Of a DNA stretch of 64,000 nucleotides, positions 22,829 through 31,051 are shown in pieces. The first letter of the stretch is position 1; each line of letters starts with the position of its first letter. Under the pieces are notes generated by a model that saw only the letters and a list, made by a program, of their open reading frames with translations, did no database searches and had not been told where the DNA came from. Origin of the DNA: Clostridiaceae bacterium M8S5. Lineage in GTDB: Bacteria > Bacillota > Clostridia > Tissierellales > MCWD3. The stretch is taken from NCBI GenBank assembly GCA_029227815.1, contig CP118523.1:1116001-1180000 (forward strand). The letters are read 5' to 3'. The position numbers and the translations under genes were made by a program.

Positions 22829-23877
22829 CAAACAATGAAATAAAAGATCGAATGTTATCTAAAATAGATGATGAATATGATACATCAGAAGGAACTTTTT
22901 TTAACGACATAATAGGAGCATTAGCTATAGAGCTAGAATCTGCCTACGAAAATTTAGAAGAGATATTGGAACAAGGTTTTGTAGAATCAGCTGAGGGGAA
23001 ATATCTCGATAAAAAAGTCAAAGAAAAAGGTCTGCTTAGAAAGCCACCTATAAAAGCTAAAGCTACTATAGTTATTTCTGGAGTTGAAGGAGCTATGGTT
23101 GAACAAGGAATGAAAGTATCAAGTGATATTGTAAATTTTACAATTATGGAAAGTAAAAGAATAGATAGTAGCGGGAATGTCACAGTGTTAGCAGAATGTG
23201 ACCAAGAAGGCTCAGTAGGAAATCTTCATAAAGGAGCTATAAAATACTTTCCGATTACTATTCAAGGATTAGATAGCGTAACAAATCCAGAGAGTATCTC
23301 AAATGGATACGACGGGGAAGTAGATGATGAGCTAAGAAAGAGATACTATGATAAAGTAAGAATACCTGCAACATCAGGCAATAAAGCCCATTATAGCAAC
23401 TGGGCTATGGAAGTACCGGGTGTTGGAGATGTAAGAGTTATTCCACTATGGGATGGAAAAGGAACAGTGAAAGTAGTAATAATAGACTCAGAAAAAACTG
23501 GAGCAGAAGAAGCTTTAGTAAACATGGTGCATAAACATATAGAAAAAAACAGACCAATAGGAGCTACAGTTACTACAATATCTGCAACAGAGATTCCTGT
23601 AAATATAGGGGTTAGGCTAATAATTGATGAGCTTAATTTCACAAAAGAGCAGGTAAAAGAAACAATATCTGAAAATATACGATTACATTTAAAAGAAATC
23701 GCATTCAAAGATAATATAGTCAGCCATGCTAGATTGGGTAGTATAATTCTTCAATCTGGTGGTGTAAAAGACTATAAAAACCTACTTGTGAATGACAAAA
23801 ATGCAGGGTTAGAAAATCCTAACATAGATATTGGATATGAAGAGGTTGCAGTAGTAGGGGTGATTACAATTGAATAA
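22825..23877 (+). CDS. xkdT: Baseplate J-like wedge protein, cassette 1
   Basis: GTG start at 22825, after GAGGAGGTGAC and overlapping the XkdS stop. The 350-residue protein has the Baseplate_J core: EGTFFNDIIGALAIELESAYENLEEIL, LRKRYYDKVRIPATSGNKAHYSNWAMEVPGVGDVRVIPLWDG and GTVKVVIIDSE. It is the gp6/gpJ-like wedge component that forms the baseplate ring. The next gene overlaps its end by 8 bases. Confidence 0.92.
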   Translation: MTNNEIKDRMLSKIDDEYDTSEGTFFNDIIGALAIELESAYENLEEILEQGFVESAEGKYLDKKVKEKGLLRKPPIKAKATIVISGVEGAMVEQGMKVSSDIVNFTIMESKRIDSSGNVTVLAECDQEGSVGNLHKGAIKYFPITIQGLDSVTNPESISNGYDGEVDDELRKRYYDKVRIPATSGNKAHYSNWAMEVPGVGDVRVIPLWDGKGTVKVVIIDSEKTGAEEALVNMVHKHIEKNRPIGATVTTISATEIPVNIGVRLIIDELNFTKEQVKETISENIRLHLKEIAFKDNIVSHARLGSIILQSGGVKDYKNLLVNDKNAGLENPNIDIGYEEVAVVGVITIE

Positions 23878-25066
23878 GCTACTACAATATTTGCCTAGCT
23901 ACTACAAAACAAGCAAAGTTGCAACAAGTTTGACAGATTCACAATACGAAGAAATAAAAGAACTCAGTTATAGAATACGCAAAGCATTAGAGCAGTTAGC
24001 AATAGACACAGCTGATTATACACTTGATAGATGGGAAAAAGAATATGGCTTGACAATAAATAAATACAAGACAGTAGAGCAAAGAAGAAGCGCTATAAAA
24101 GGAAAGCTCATAGGACAAGGAACATTTACAAAAACAAAAGCATTAGAACTAGCTAATGCTTATAGCAAAGATGGACTAGCTGAGTATGTAAATACAGAAC
24201 ATGAGTATGAATTCAAGACTAGACATAGCGTAGATGATCTTACAAGTCTTAAAAATATGATAGCTTCATTTGAAGAATTCAAACCAGCACACATAAAGCA
24301 TATAGTAGGTTTGTTTGTAGAAAAAGAGATAGGGCCAAAAGTTGATGAATTACTACTAACAGTACAGTTTGAAGTAGATATGACAAAAGAAGACGACCAT
24401 AAATTCATATATCATCTAGCAGGCACAATGCTAGGTTATAGTGAGTTCAATCCAGATACTATAGCAGAGAGATATACAAGCGGTGCTGGATTAATGAATG
24501 GTACTAAAACTTTAGATGGTGAAAACAAAGATGGAATGTACTACTATATACCACATGCAAATGTCATAGAAGATACAGCAATGCAAAAATATGATATCAA
24601 GTCAAAGCTTCATTATAAAAAAGAGACAAATATGAGATACAATTTTTCATATGACATAGGGCTTAACTATGAAGTAGCCGATGATATCAATTATAGATAT
24701 GATGTAAAAGAATTTGCAGAAAGAAACCAAATGTATAAAGTTATAAAGCAAATTCATTTTACAGATATCATCCTTGAGCATGAAAAATCAGAAAAACTCA
24801 GATATACAAAACCACAAAATATGAATATAATACACGATAAAAACGAAGAATTGAATGTGAACTTAGAGGTGTTAGGTATATCGGAATTTAGTCCTGATAA
24901 GATATCAATAGATTATACAGATGGTGCATTAAATCTAGAGGGACTAAAAACACTAAATGGGAAAAATCCTCAAGAAGCAGATTACTATGCTAGAAATTCG
25001 GAAGAGCTTAGTATTAAAAAATATGTAGATAAAAAATTAAAAGAGATAGATATTATAAGGAGGTAA
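23870..25066 (+). CDS. XkdU-like baseplate protein with long repeat extension, cassette 1
   Basis: TTG start at 23870 with GTAGGGGTG upstream. Residues 1-180 match the XkdU/YmfQ family (LPSYYKTSKVATSL, ELAIDTADYTLDRWEKEYGL, IASFEEFKPAHIKHI), which is normally about 180-200 residues; the cassette 2 copy is 176. Here about 220 more residues follow, with an internal repeat: GYSEFNPDTIAERYTSGAG and GISEFSPDKISIDYTDGAL, each followed by KTL(D/N)G(E/K)N. The extension may anchor the fibres encoded next, which have no N-terminal module in common with the cassette 2 fibres. Confidence 0.8.
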   Translation: MNKLLQYLPSYYKTSKVATSLTDSQYEEIKELSYRIRKALEQLAIDTADYTLDRWEKEYGLTINKYKTVEQRRSAIKGKLIGQGTFTKTKALELANAYSKDGLAEYVNTEHEYEFKTRHSVDDLTSLKNMIASFEEFKPAHIKHIVGLFVEKEIGPKVDELLLTVQFEVDMTKEDDHKFIYHLAGTMLGYSEFNPDTIAERYTSGAGLMNGTKTLDGENKDGMYYYIPHANVIEDTAMQKYDIKSKLHYKKETNMRYNFSYDIGLNYEVADDINYRYDVKEFAERNQMYKVIKQIHFTDIILEHEKSEKLRYTKPQNMNIIHDKNEELNVNLEVLGISEFSPDKISIDYTDGALNLEGLKTLNGKNPQEADYYARNSEELSIKKYVDKKLKEIDIIRR

Positions 25067-25072
25067 CATACA

Positions 25073-25462
25073 ATGGCAAGTATTAAAACAAATATAGGAA
25101 GAGAGAAATTAGCAAAGGCACACTCAGGAACGAAAGCATTACCAGAAATCACACACATAGCATTTGGAAAAGGTGGAACATTCCTTACAGAAGAAAGACA
25201 TGCACCAAAAGAATTGACAGGAGCTGAGACGACTCTATTTGATGAAGTGATAAGAAAAGAACCAGTAAAAAGTTTTCCAGATAGCTATACAGCAAGATAC
25301 ACAGCAACAATAGATGCAGATGTGGACAAGCTAGTAGGAGTAGATTTAAACGAAGCATGTTTAATAGATACAGAAGGTGACATGGTAGCAATCAAGACAT
25401 TTACAAACAAAGGCTTAGAAGAAAAAACAGTAATCACATTTGACTATGATGCTAAGTTTTAA
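25073..25462 (+). CDS. Tail-collar fibre-type protein
   Basis: A 129-residue protein with the N-terminal pattern of phage tail-collar fibre proteins (ITHIAFGKGG, then RYTATIDADVDKLVGVDLNEACLIDTEGDMVAIKTF). In other tails this domain is the attachment head of a long fibre; here it stands alone as a small protein, so it may be an adaptor. AAGGAGGTAAC precedes the ATG. No copy exists in cassette 2. Confidence 0.75.
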   Translation: MASIKTNIGREKLAKAHSGTKALPEITHIAFGKGGTFLTEERHAPKELTGAETTLFDEVIRKEPVKSFPDSYTARYTATIDADVDKLVGVDLNEACLIDTEGDMVAIKTFTNKGLEEKTVITFDYDAKF

Positions 25463-25476
25463 GTGGAGGTGAAAAC

Positions 25477-25824
25477 ATGATAATAGATTCATTAAAATTG
25501 AAGCCCTTAAAAGGGCTTCAGTATAAAGATATAAAAAGGATAGTACAAGGTTTTAAGACAACCACACCAGACCATGCAAACTATTTCAATCAAGCACTAC
25601 AGCTCTTAATAGACAATGACGTGACACTAGACAATCTTACAAACGAAGCAGTAAGAGAGTTGAAGTTAAACCAGATGGATATAGCAATAGAGCTAGAGAC
25701 ATTAAAAGGAGCATTGTTAACAGGAGTAGATTCAAATATCATGGTTCAGACATTTGAAGAGCTAGAGGGTGATTTGAGATTTGGTGTTTATAATAAGCCA
25801 GAAAAAACACTGGATATTATTTAG
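25477..25824 (+). CDS. Small helical tail-locus protein of unknown function
   Basis: The 115-residue product (LKLKPLKGLQYKDIKRIVQGF, then NYFNQALQLLIDNDVTLDNL) looks helical and acidic. It is not recognised. It lies between two fibre-type genes with an AGTGGAGGTG ribosome site, so it may be a fibre assembly chaperone or adaptor. Codons 9-14 contain a perfect hairpin in the mRNA (25500-25519). Confidence 0.5.
   Translation: MIIDSLKLKPLKGLQYKDIKRIVQGFKTTTPDHANYFNQALQLLIDNDVTLDNLTNEAVRELKLNQMDIAIELETLKGALLTGVDSNIMVQTFEELEGDLRFGVYNKPEKTLDII
25500..25519 (+). promoter_or_regulatory. Strong hairpin inside the start of a coding region
   Basis: GAAGCCCTT (25500-25508) pairs perfectly with AAGGGCTTC (25511-25519) across a two-base gap, 24 bases after the start codon of the 115-residue gene. 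It could slow translation or act as an mRNA processing site; it could also be codon chance. Confidence 0.4.
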
Positions 25825-25840
25825 AAAGGAAGTGAAGTAA

Positions 25841-28066
25841 ATGGCGATAAGTAATCAATATAGGGATACTATAATTAATGTTTTTACGAAAAATTATAGT
25901 AATTATAAACAATCATATGGTGCAGATGATTTAGATTATGGAGTATATTCTGATGGTAGGGAGATTTTTAGTGGTGAACGTACATTAAAAATAAATAGTA
26001 ATGGTTCTAGAAATAATAACTGGACAAGTGGATTTAATGTGACAGGAGTAGCTAACGCTCCATACTTAGCAATGGGAAGTGTATATAAAGACAATGTAAC
26101 AGTATTTTTATCTCATCCAAGCAATGGATACAATTATGGATATATAAAAGATACATTTTTATCTTCGCCTACAACTATTTCTCCTGTGACTACAATTGAT
26201 TACAGAAGTAAATTTGGAAACAATATATTAGCAAATCAAAACAATTTTTGGATAGGACATGGGTTAGAAGATGGCCTTTGGATTATGGAATATGTAAGTG
26301 GAGGTAGTAGAGGTACTGTCGCATATAATGGATACACATATACTCAAAAATTAACAGGTACTTGTAGAGTTAAGCTAAAAAAATACGATTACAAAAATCT
26401 TAATTTGTTAAATGAAATTACTGTAAATTTGCCAAATCTTTATTTTCAAACAGGTGAAGATTCAGTAATAGGAGGATTTGAGTTAGCGGGTGTTTTTGTC
26501 ATTAATTTGACAGGAAACCAATTTGCAATTATTTGTTTAGATGATGGCAGTATTGCAGGGACATTCAACCTACCGATTAGCAGTTTAAGTGGTAATCAAC
26601 CGCTTACATTTTCATACCTACATGGTGTAATAGCAGGAGATGGTGGGGATAACGATGGTGATAGTTTTATAATGATTAAACTAAACGATTTCCACAACCA
26701 CCCAGAACTAATAAGAACAAACGAAATACCTAAAGTACCTAGTAGCTTAAGCCCAACAGGATTTACAAATAGCCCAGAAACAATATCGACTCTTACACCT
26801 ACACTAAGCTGGGTATTTGCTGATGATGACGAGGGAGATGTCCAAGGTAAATTACAAGTGCAAATATTTAAAGCATTAGACAATTCCTTAGCACATGATA
26901 CAGGAGCATTAGTGAATGGAAGTGCTAGCTATACAGTACCACAAGGAACTCTTGAACCAGATACAAAGTATTACTGGAAAGTTAGAGTTTGGGATAACAA
27001 TGATGATGTTAGTGAATACACTACAAACAGATACTTTGTAACAACAAAAGCACCTAGCATCAATGTAGTGTCACCAATTGGATCAGATTCAGTACCAGTG
27101 AAAGGTATATCAGTAATTCCAAGATTAGAATGGACATATTCAGATGATGAAAATCATGGACAAACACATATACAGGTTGTAATCAAAGATAGTGATGCTT
27201 ATATAGTACATGACACTGGCAAGATAGCGTGTACAGATAAATATTACAATGTACCTGCTGGTGTGTTATATCAGAGTGAAAAATATAGCTGGGCAGTAAC
27301 TGTATGGGATAGTACAGATATGAAAAATACTCCTATGAATCCACAATATTTTATCACAAACTATACACCACAGAAACCAACAGCACCAATGCCTATAGAT
27401 AACTATAGAGTGCCACTTAGACCTACTTTTGAGTTTACAGCTCCTATAGATGTTGAAGATGATAAACTCCACTTTAAGCTCAACTTATCTCTAAGTGATA
27501 CTTTTGAAAGTACCATGATAAAAGACAGTGGATTAGACACTACAGGTTGGGAATATCAAGATGGTGATTCATGGGTAGCTATTCCAGCAGAAGGATTAGC
27601 ATCAGAGTTCTATGGACGTAGAGTTAGGTATACATTTACTGAGGATTTAACAGAGAAGAAGACATATTACTGGAGAGTAACAGGATATAACAGAGGATTA
27701 GGTAGTCCAAAACAGTATGTATACAGTGATACAAAACGTATAAGAGTAGGAGATAGGATAGTATATCAAGAAACACCTTATACTACAACAGACAGAGCAG
27801 AGAGAATACTAGCAAAGATATTCATGAATACAGAAGCTGATGGAGTTAAACCAGTATCATATACAATAGAAGTATGTAACAATGCACTAGATGAAAATCC
27901 AACATGGGAAGATATGACACAGTCAGTAAAACAAAAGAAGTATCATGTGTTTGCAAACCAATCCAAAACAGCAACAGACTGGGCAGTATCATACAAACTG
28001 ACAGTGATGGCTAATGATACGATGGGGAAAATTAGTGTAGAATCTGTGAGTATATGCTTTGATTAG
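25841..28066 (+). CDS. Receptor-binding fibre/adhesin with fibronectin-like domains, cassette 1
   Basis: The 741-residue protein has a unique N-terminal part of about 300 residues rich in Asn, Gly, Ser and Tyr, then three fibronectin type III-like domains at about 303-400, 404-508 and 510-640, each with a TPTLSW or PRLEW opening and a YYWKVRVWD, YSWAVTVWD or YYWRVTGYN strand, and a C-terminal domain. It is the last structural gene of cassette 1 and the best candidate for its target-recognition protein. The N-terminal part gives no family match by eye. AGAAAGGAAGTG precedes the ATG. Confidence 0.7.
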   Translation: MAISNQYRDTIINVFTKNYSNYKQSYGADDLDYGVYSDGREIFSGERTLKINSNGSRNNNWTSGFNVTGVANAPYLAMGSVYKDNVTVFLSHPSNGYNYGYIKDTFLSSPTTISPVTTIDYRSKFGNNILANQNNFWIGHGLEDGLWIMEYVSGGSRGTVAYNGYTYTQKLTGTCRVKLKKYDYKNLNLLNEITVNLPNLYFQTGEDSVIGGFELAGVFVINLTGNQFAIICLDDGSIAGTFNLPISSLSGNQPLTFSYLHGVIAGDGGDNDGDSFIMIKLNDFHNHPELIRTNEIPKVPSSLSPTGFTNSPETISTLTPTLSWVFADDDEGDVQGKLQVQIFKALDNSLAHDTGALVNGSASYTVPQGTLEPDTKYYWKVRVWDNNDDVSEYTTNRYFVTTKAPSINVVSPIGSDSVPVKGISVIPRLEWTYSDDENHGQTHIQVVIKDSDAYIVHDTGKIACTDKYYNVPAGVLYQSEKYSWAVTVWDSTDMKNTPMNPQYFITNYTPQKPTAPMPIDNYRVPLRPTFEFTAPIDVEDDKLHFKLNLSLSDTFESTMIKDSGLDTTGWEYQDGDSWVAIPAEGLASEFYGRRVRYTFTEDLTEKKTYYWRVTGYNRGLGSPKQYVYSDTKRIRVGDRIVYQETPYTTTDRAERILAKIFMNTEADGVKPVSYTIEVCNNALDENPTWEDMTQSVKQKKYHVFANQSKTATDWAVSYKLTVMANDTMGKISVESVSICFD

Positions 28067-28204
28067 GTAGGGGGATACTTCTTTCCTAACAATAAAAAAC
28101 ATTAAAAACAAACAGAATAAAGAAAGAGAAGATAAAACAACTATAATAAAAACTAAAACTATCTAAAGCATATTTATAAAAGAGTATTAAAAGGAATAAA
28201 CTAT

Positions 28205-28707
28205 GGTCATACTTCTGAGTGTGGCTCTCTATTTTTTGTAAGGAAGCGTTAAAAAACATCATTCTAACTCGGAGAAGCATCTGTTTTTTTGATTGAATAA
28301 ATGATAAAACAGCTACTTCAATGTCGTTTACGAATGATGTTCTTTAGCTTCTAATAGGTTTATTGATTATTCTATTTTAGGGTAAATCTTCGGAGAGAGT
28401 AGGAAAAACTCATTGATTATAATAATTCATTGGAGAAGGGGAATCAAAGATAATCTTTGCGGTGCAGTAGAGAAGCTGTTTCTAACTATTTTAAGTAGAA
28501 GCGTTGAATAAACAGCTCCTCAAATTTACCTACAAGAAACATCTTTTAATTCCCCTAGTGATATTGTTGGTTGTTATTTTTAGGGTAGTTTATTGGGTCA
28601 TAAATTTAAACTCTAAAATCACATATTAAACACAAAAAGTCAATTTAATGGAGCAAAAGCTGAACAAATAAAGTTATGAGTAACCACAAGAACCACAAAG
28701 ATAATCT
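28205..28707 (+). ncRNA. Structured RNA module type I, copy A
   Basis: No coding frame. Helices include AACATCATTC (28255-28264) with GAATGATGTT (28332-28341); an inner stem GAAGCATCTGTTTT/AAAACAGCTACTTC; GAGAAGCTGTTT (about 28470) with AAACAGCTCCTC (about 28510); a CAAAGA/TCTTTG hairpin at 28445-28459; and GGTAAAT with ATTTACC. The first two have changed sequence but kept pairing in copy B. Single-stranded parts such as CTAACTCGGAGA and TCAATGTCGTTTACG are unchanged. It ends with a box (28656-28707, AAGCTGAACAAATAAAGT..ACCACAAG..CACAAAGATAATCT) shared by all modules. Strand is taken from the tail operon. Confidence 0.65.
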
Positions 28708-28749
28708 AAAAAATATATGAGTAATCAACAAAATAACAAAGAAGAATTA

Positions 28750-29233
28750 GGGTCATGCTTTGGAGTGTGGCTATTTACTTTTTGTGTGGAAGCGTTAAAT
28801 AACATTTGCCTAACTCGGAGAGAGCAGTGTTTCTTTAATTATATTAGTGATGATGAAACACTACTCTCAATGTCGTTTACGGCAAATATTATTTAGCATC
28901 TAGTAGGTTTGTTGGTCGTTCATTCTGTAGGGTAAAGCTTTGGAGTGAGGAAAGATACTCATTGTAAATAGTGATTCATTGGTGAAGGGGAATCAAAGAT
29001 AATCTTTGAGGTGCAGTAGAGAAGCTGTTTCTAACTATTTTAGTAGAAGCGTTGAAGAAACAGCTCCTCAAATTTACCTGCAAGAAATATCTTTTGATTC
29101 CCTAAGGCTTTATTGGTTAGATATTTAGGGCAATAAATTAGGGTAAAACAATTAAAGTTTTACCTGAGCAAGAAAACAAAAAAAGCTGAACCGATAAAGC
29201 TATGAGTTACCACAAGACCCACAAGGGTAATCT
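28750..29233 (+). ncRNA. Structured RNA module type I, copy B
   Basis: A second module of about 480 bases, parallel to copy A over its whole length with a period near 545. The main stem here is AACATTTGCC (28801-28810) with GGCAAATATT (28881-28890) and the inner stem GAGAGCAGTGTTTC with GAAACACTACTCTC; both differ from copy A at several paired positions at once, which is compensatory change. GGGAATCAAAGAT with ATCTTTTGATTCCC, and the AAGCTGTTT/AAACAGCT stem, are also kept. The 3' box is 29182-29233. Confidence 0.65.
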
Positions 29234-29270
29234 TTAATAATTGACATTAATAACCAATAAGCAACTAAAG

Positions 29271-29611
29271 AAGCATATCCCGTTTTTCTGGAGAAGCGAC
29301 TTTAGAGTGCTTATTTCTACAACGCTTTTATACAATCATTAGAAATAAGTGCTATATGGAGTCCGTAAGAAATTAGGATATGCTTACACCAATGAGTAAG
29401 GAGTCGCCTAGAACTATCCTACCAAAGAATTACCCTAAAAATAAGATATCAAAAACAACTTGAAGCTGAGATTGTTTTTCGACCGCGACATTGGAAGTTG
29501 TAATTTAACATTAAGTGGGTCGAAAAATTACAGCTTACTCCGAGCAAGAAAAACAATCGAAAAGCTGAACAAATAAAGTAACGAGTGACCACAGACCCAC
29601 AAAGATAATCT
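29271..29611 (+). ncRNA. Structured RNA module type II, copy 1, with extra hairpin
   Basis: AAGCATATCC (29271-29280) pairs with GGATATGCTT (29376-29385), enclosing TTTTTCTGGAGAAGCGACTT and a perfect 13-bp stem, AGTGCTTATTTCT (29306-29318) with AGAAATAAGTGCT (29341-29353), whose loop has CGCTTTTATA. Between this and the 3' box (29560-29611) sits another hairpin closed by GATTGTTTTTC (29470-29480) and GAAAAACAATC (29548-29558). The first part matches 8228-8330 and 29648-29761. Confidence 0.65.
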
Positions 29612-29647
29612 AAAGTAGACAATATAAATACCAACAAACTAACAAAG

Positions 29648-29806
29648 AAGCATATCGGTTTTTCTGGAGAAGCGACTTTAGAGTGCTTATTTCTGAAACG
29701 CTTTTATATGATTATTAGAAATAAGTGCTATACGGAGTCCGTAAGAAATTAGGATATACTTTAACCTATAGGTGATGAATAACCATAAGACTCACAAAGA
29801 TAATCT
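29648..29806 (+). ncRNA. Structured RNA module type II, copy 2
   Basis: AAGCATATC (29648-29656) pairs with GATATACTT with one mismatch; the 13-bp stem AGTGCTTATTTCT (29682-29694) with AGAAATAAGTGCT (29717-29729) is perfect, while its loop differs from copy 1. A shortened 3' box (CATAAGACTCACAAAGATAATCT) ends at 29806, 40 bases before the next gene. Confidence 0.65.
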
Positions 29807-29845
29807 GAAAAAACCATAACGTATAGTCTTTAAAAGGAGGAAAAC

Positions 29846-30010
29846 ATGAAAATATTAAAGCTAACAGATTTATTTGATAAAAGAAAAAAAGATAACGAAC
29901 AGAAACTGAAAATCAAAGAGCTAGAAAAGCAAAATGTAGAGCTTTTATTAGCAGTAGCAGAATTATACGAAAAACAAGTACAAATGCAAGATAAACTAAA
30001 CAAAGAATAG
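29846..30010 (+). CDS. Small coiled-coil protein (54 residues)
   Basis: MKILKLTDLFDKRKKDNEQK followed by a long charged helix with heptad Leu/Val spacing (ELEKQNVELLLAVAELYEK). AAAAGGAGG lies 6 bases before the ATG. It is the first gene after the RNA array and pairs with the CD1375-like gene 14 bases on, a placing like XkdW/XhlA-type small genes in PBSX. Family not recognised; it may link to membrane or tail fibres. Confidence 0.6.
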   Translation: MKILKLTDLFDKRKKDNEQKLKIKELEKQNVELLLAVAELYEKQVQMQDKLNKE

Positions 30011-30024
30011 AAAGGATGATTCAA

Positions 30025-30120
30025 ATGATAAGCATCTATGCTAGATTGATTGATCTAGGACTAAAAACAATAGAACAAGTACCAGAAATAATCAGAGAAG
30101 AAGTAAGAGCAATACTGTAG
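30025..30120 (+). CDS. CD1375/XkdX-like small tail-locus protein
   Basis: Thirty-one residues, ISIYARLIDLGLKTIEQVP followed by EIIREEVRAIL. The pattern of a short strand-helix with LIxxGxKTIExVPxxxREEVxxLL is that of the CD1375/XkdX small proteins found next to phage tail and lysis genes. Role unknown. AAAGGATG precedes the ATG. Confidence 0.75.
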   Translation: MISIYARLIDLGLKTIEQVPEIIREEVRAIL

Positions 30121-30155
30121 TACATTTAATCTAATCAGGGGCAGGGGGAGTACAA

Positions 30156-30764
30156 ATGAAAATTATTGAGGATTTCATAGATAAAAGGTACAATAAAATG
30201 CAGGCAAAATACATCACTATACATGAAACAGGAAGTTATAACATAGGAGCAGATGCTAAAGCACATAATAGATATCTACATAGAACAGATACAGACAATA
30301 AGTGCTGGCATTTTACAGTGGACGATAAGAGTATCTATCAACATATTCCTGTAGATTACAACGGATGGCATGCAGGTGATGGTCTTAGGGGAATAGGCAA
30401 TAGAGAAAGTATAGGAATAGAACTATGCGTAAATGAAAACGGAGATTTTAATAGGACGTTAGAAAATGCTGTGTGGCTTTGTAAGAAGCTATTAAAAGAA
30501 AATCCATTAATAAAAGAAGTGGTTCAACATAACTATTGGAAAAGTAATAAGTATCCCAAAGGGAAAGATTGTCCACGTACCCTTAGACGAACAAATAGAT
30601 GGAATGAATTTTTAGATAATATATATAAAGAAAGAAAGCATTGGGCAGAGGTTCATTATGACAACCTCAAAGCAAAAGGCATAAAAATAGATGAAAAAAG
30701 ATTCGATGATTATATGACTAGAGGAGAAGTACTTGCTTTAATAGATAAATTAACAGACAAATAA
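30156..30764 (+). CDS. N-acetylmuramoyl-L-alanine amidase (Amidase_2 type)
   Basis: The 202-residue enzyme cuts the amide bond between MurNAc and L-Ala in peptidoglycan. Zinc ligands are His23 (YITIHETG), His125 (VVQHNYW) and Cys139 (GKDCPRTLR), in T7-lysozyme/XlyA order, with GNRESIGIEL in between. No signal peptide, so holin-dependent. The C-terminal 45 residues form a short helical segment ending TRGEVLALIDKLTDK, like a degenerate wall-binding repeat. It is the second wall hydrolase of the locus, after that at 14706. GGGGCAGGGGGAG lies before the start. Confidence 0.92.
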   Translation: MKIIEDFIDKRYNKMQAKYITIHETGSYNIGADAKAHNRYLHRTDTDNKCWHFTVDDKSIYQHIPVDYNGWHAGDGLRGIGNRESIGIELCVNENGDFNRTLENAVWLCKKLLKENPLIKEVVQHNYWKSNKYPKGKDCPRTLRRTNRWNEFLDNIYKERKHWAEVHYDNLKAKGIKIDEKRFDDYMTRGEVLALIDKLTDK

Positions 30765-30777
30765 TAATTAAAGTTTC

Positions 30778-30820
30778 AGGCTTAAAATAGTAAAATGCTA
30801 TTTTAAGCCTATTTTTTTAT
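30778..30820 (+). terminator. Terminator of tail cassette 1 / amidase
   Basis: AGGCTTAAAATAG (30778-30790) pairs perfectly with CTATTTTAAGCCT (30798-30810), followed by ATTTTTTT. Confidence 0.9.
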
Positions 30821-30958
30821 TTTAAATATTCAATCAAATAGCCTATAAATCCAGAACCTATTAGTATAAATACTTTGCTATATTAGGGTTTAAAGAAGTA
30901 ACTTATAACTTAGTTAAATAATTAATTCTTTAGAAAATTAAAAAAATTAGATAAATTA

Positions 30959-31034
30959 GGTTGTTTTTTGACCTAGTTGTCGGCATATATATATGAAAGG
31001 ACCTTTCATATATAACACAAATTTTAACCGAAAG
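30959..31034 (+). promoter_or_regulatory. Promoter and leader of tail cassette 2
   Basis: GGTTG (30959-30963), 16 bases, TCGGCATATATATATG (30980-30995), the same as before cassette 1. Directly after, TATATATGAAAGG pairs with CCTTTCATATATA as a 13-bp hairpin at 30985-31013, and TAACCGAAAGGAGG forms the ribosome site. The hairpin overlaps the promoter's second box and is not conserved in cassette 1. Confidence 0.55.
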
Positions 31035-31051
31035 GAGGAAGGGGTGACATA

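Noticed and set aside
28067-29845. CRISPR array, because of repeated blocks in non-coding DNA
   Set aside because: The repeats are long (about 100-500 bp), few, and fold as stems with compensatory changes; there are no 28-37 bp direct repeats with unique spacers and no cas gene.
28067-29845. Diversity-generating retroelement template
   Set aside because: No reverse transcriptase or Avd gene is in the window and no adenine-biased near-copy of a fibre gene end was found in this stretch.
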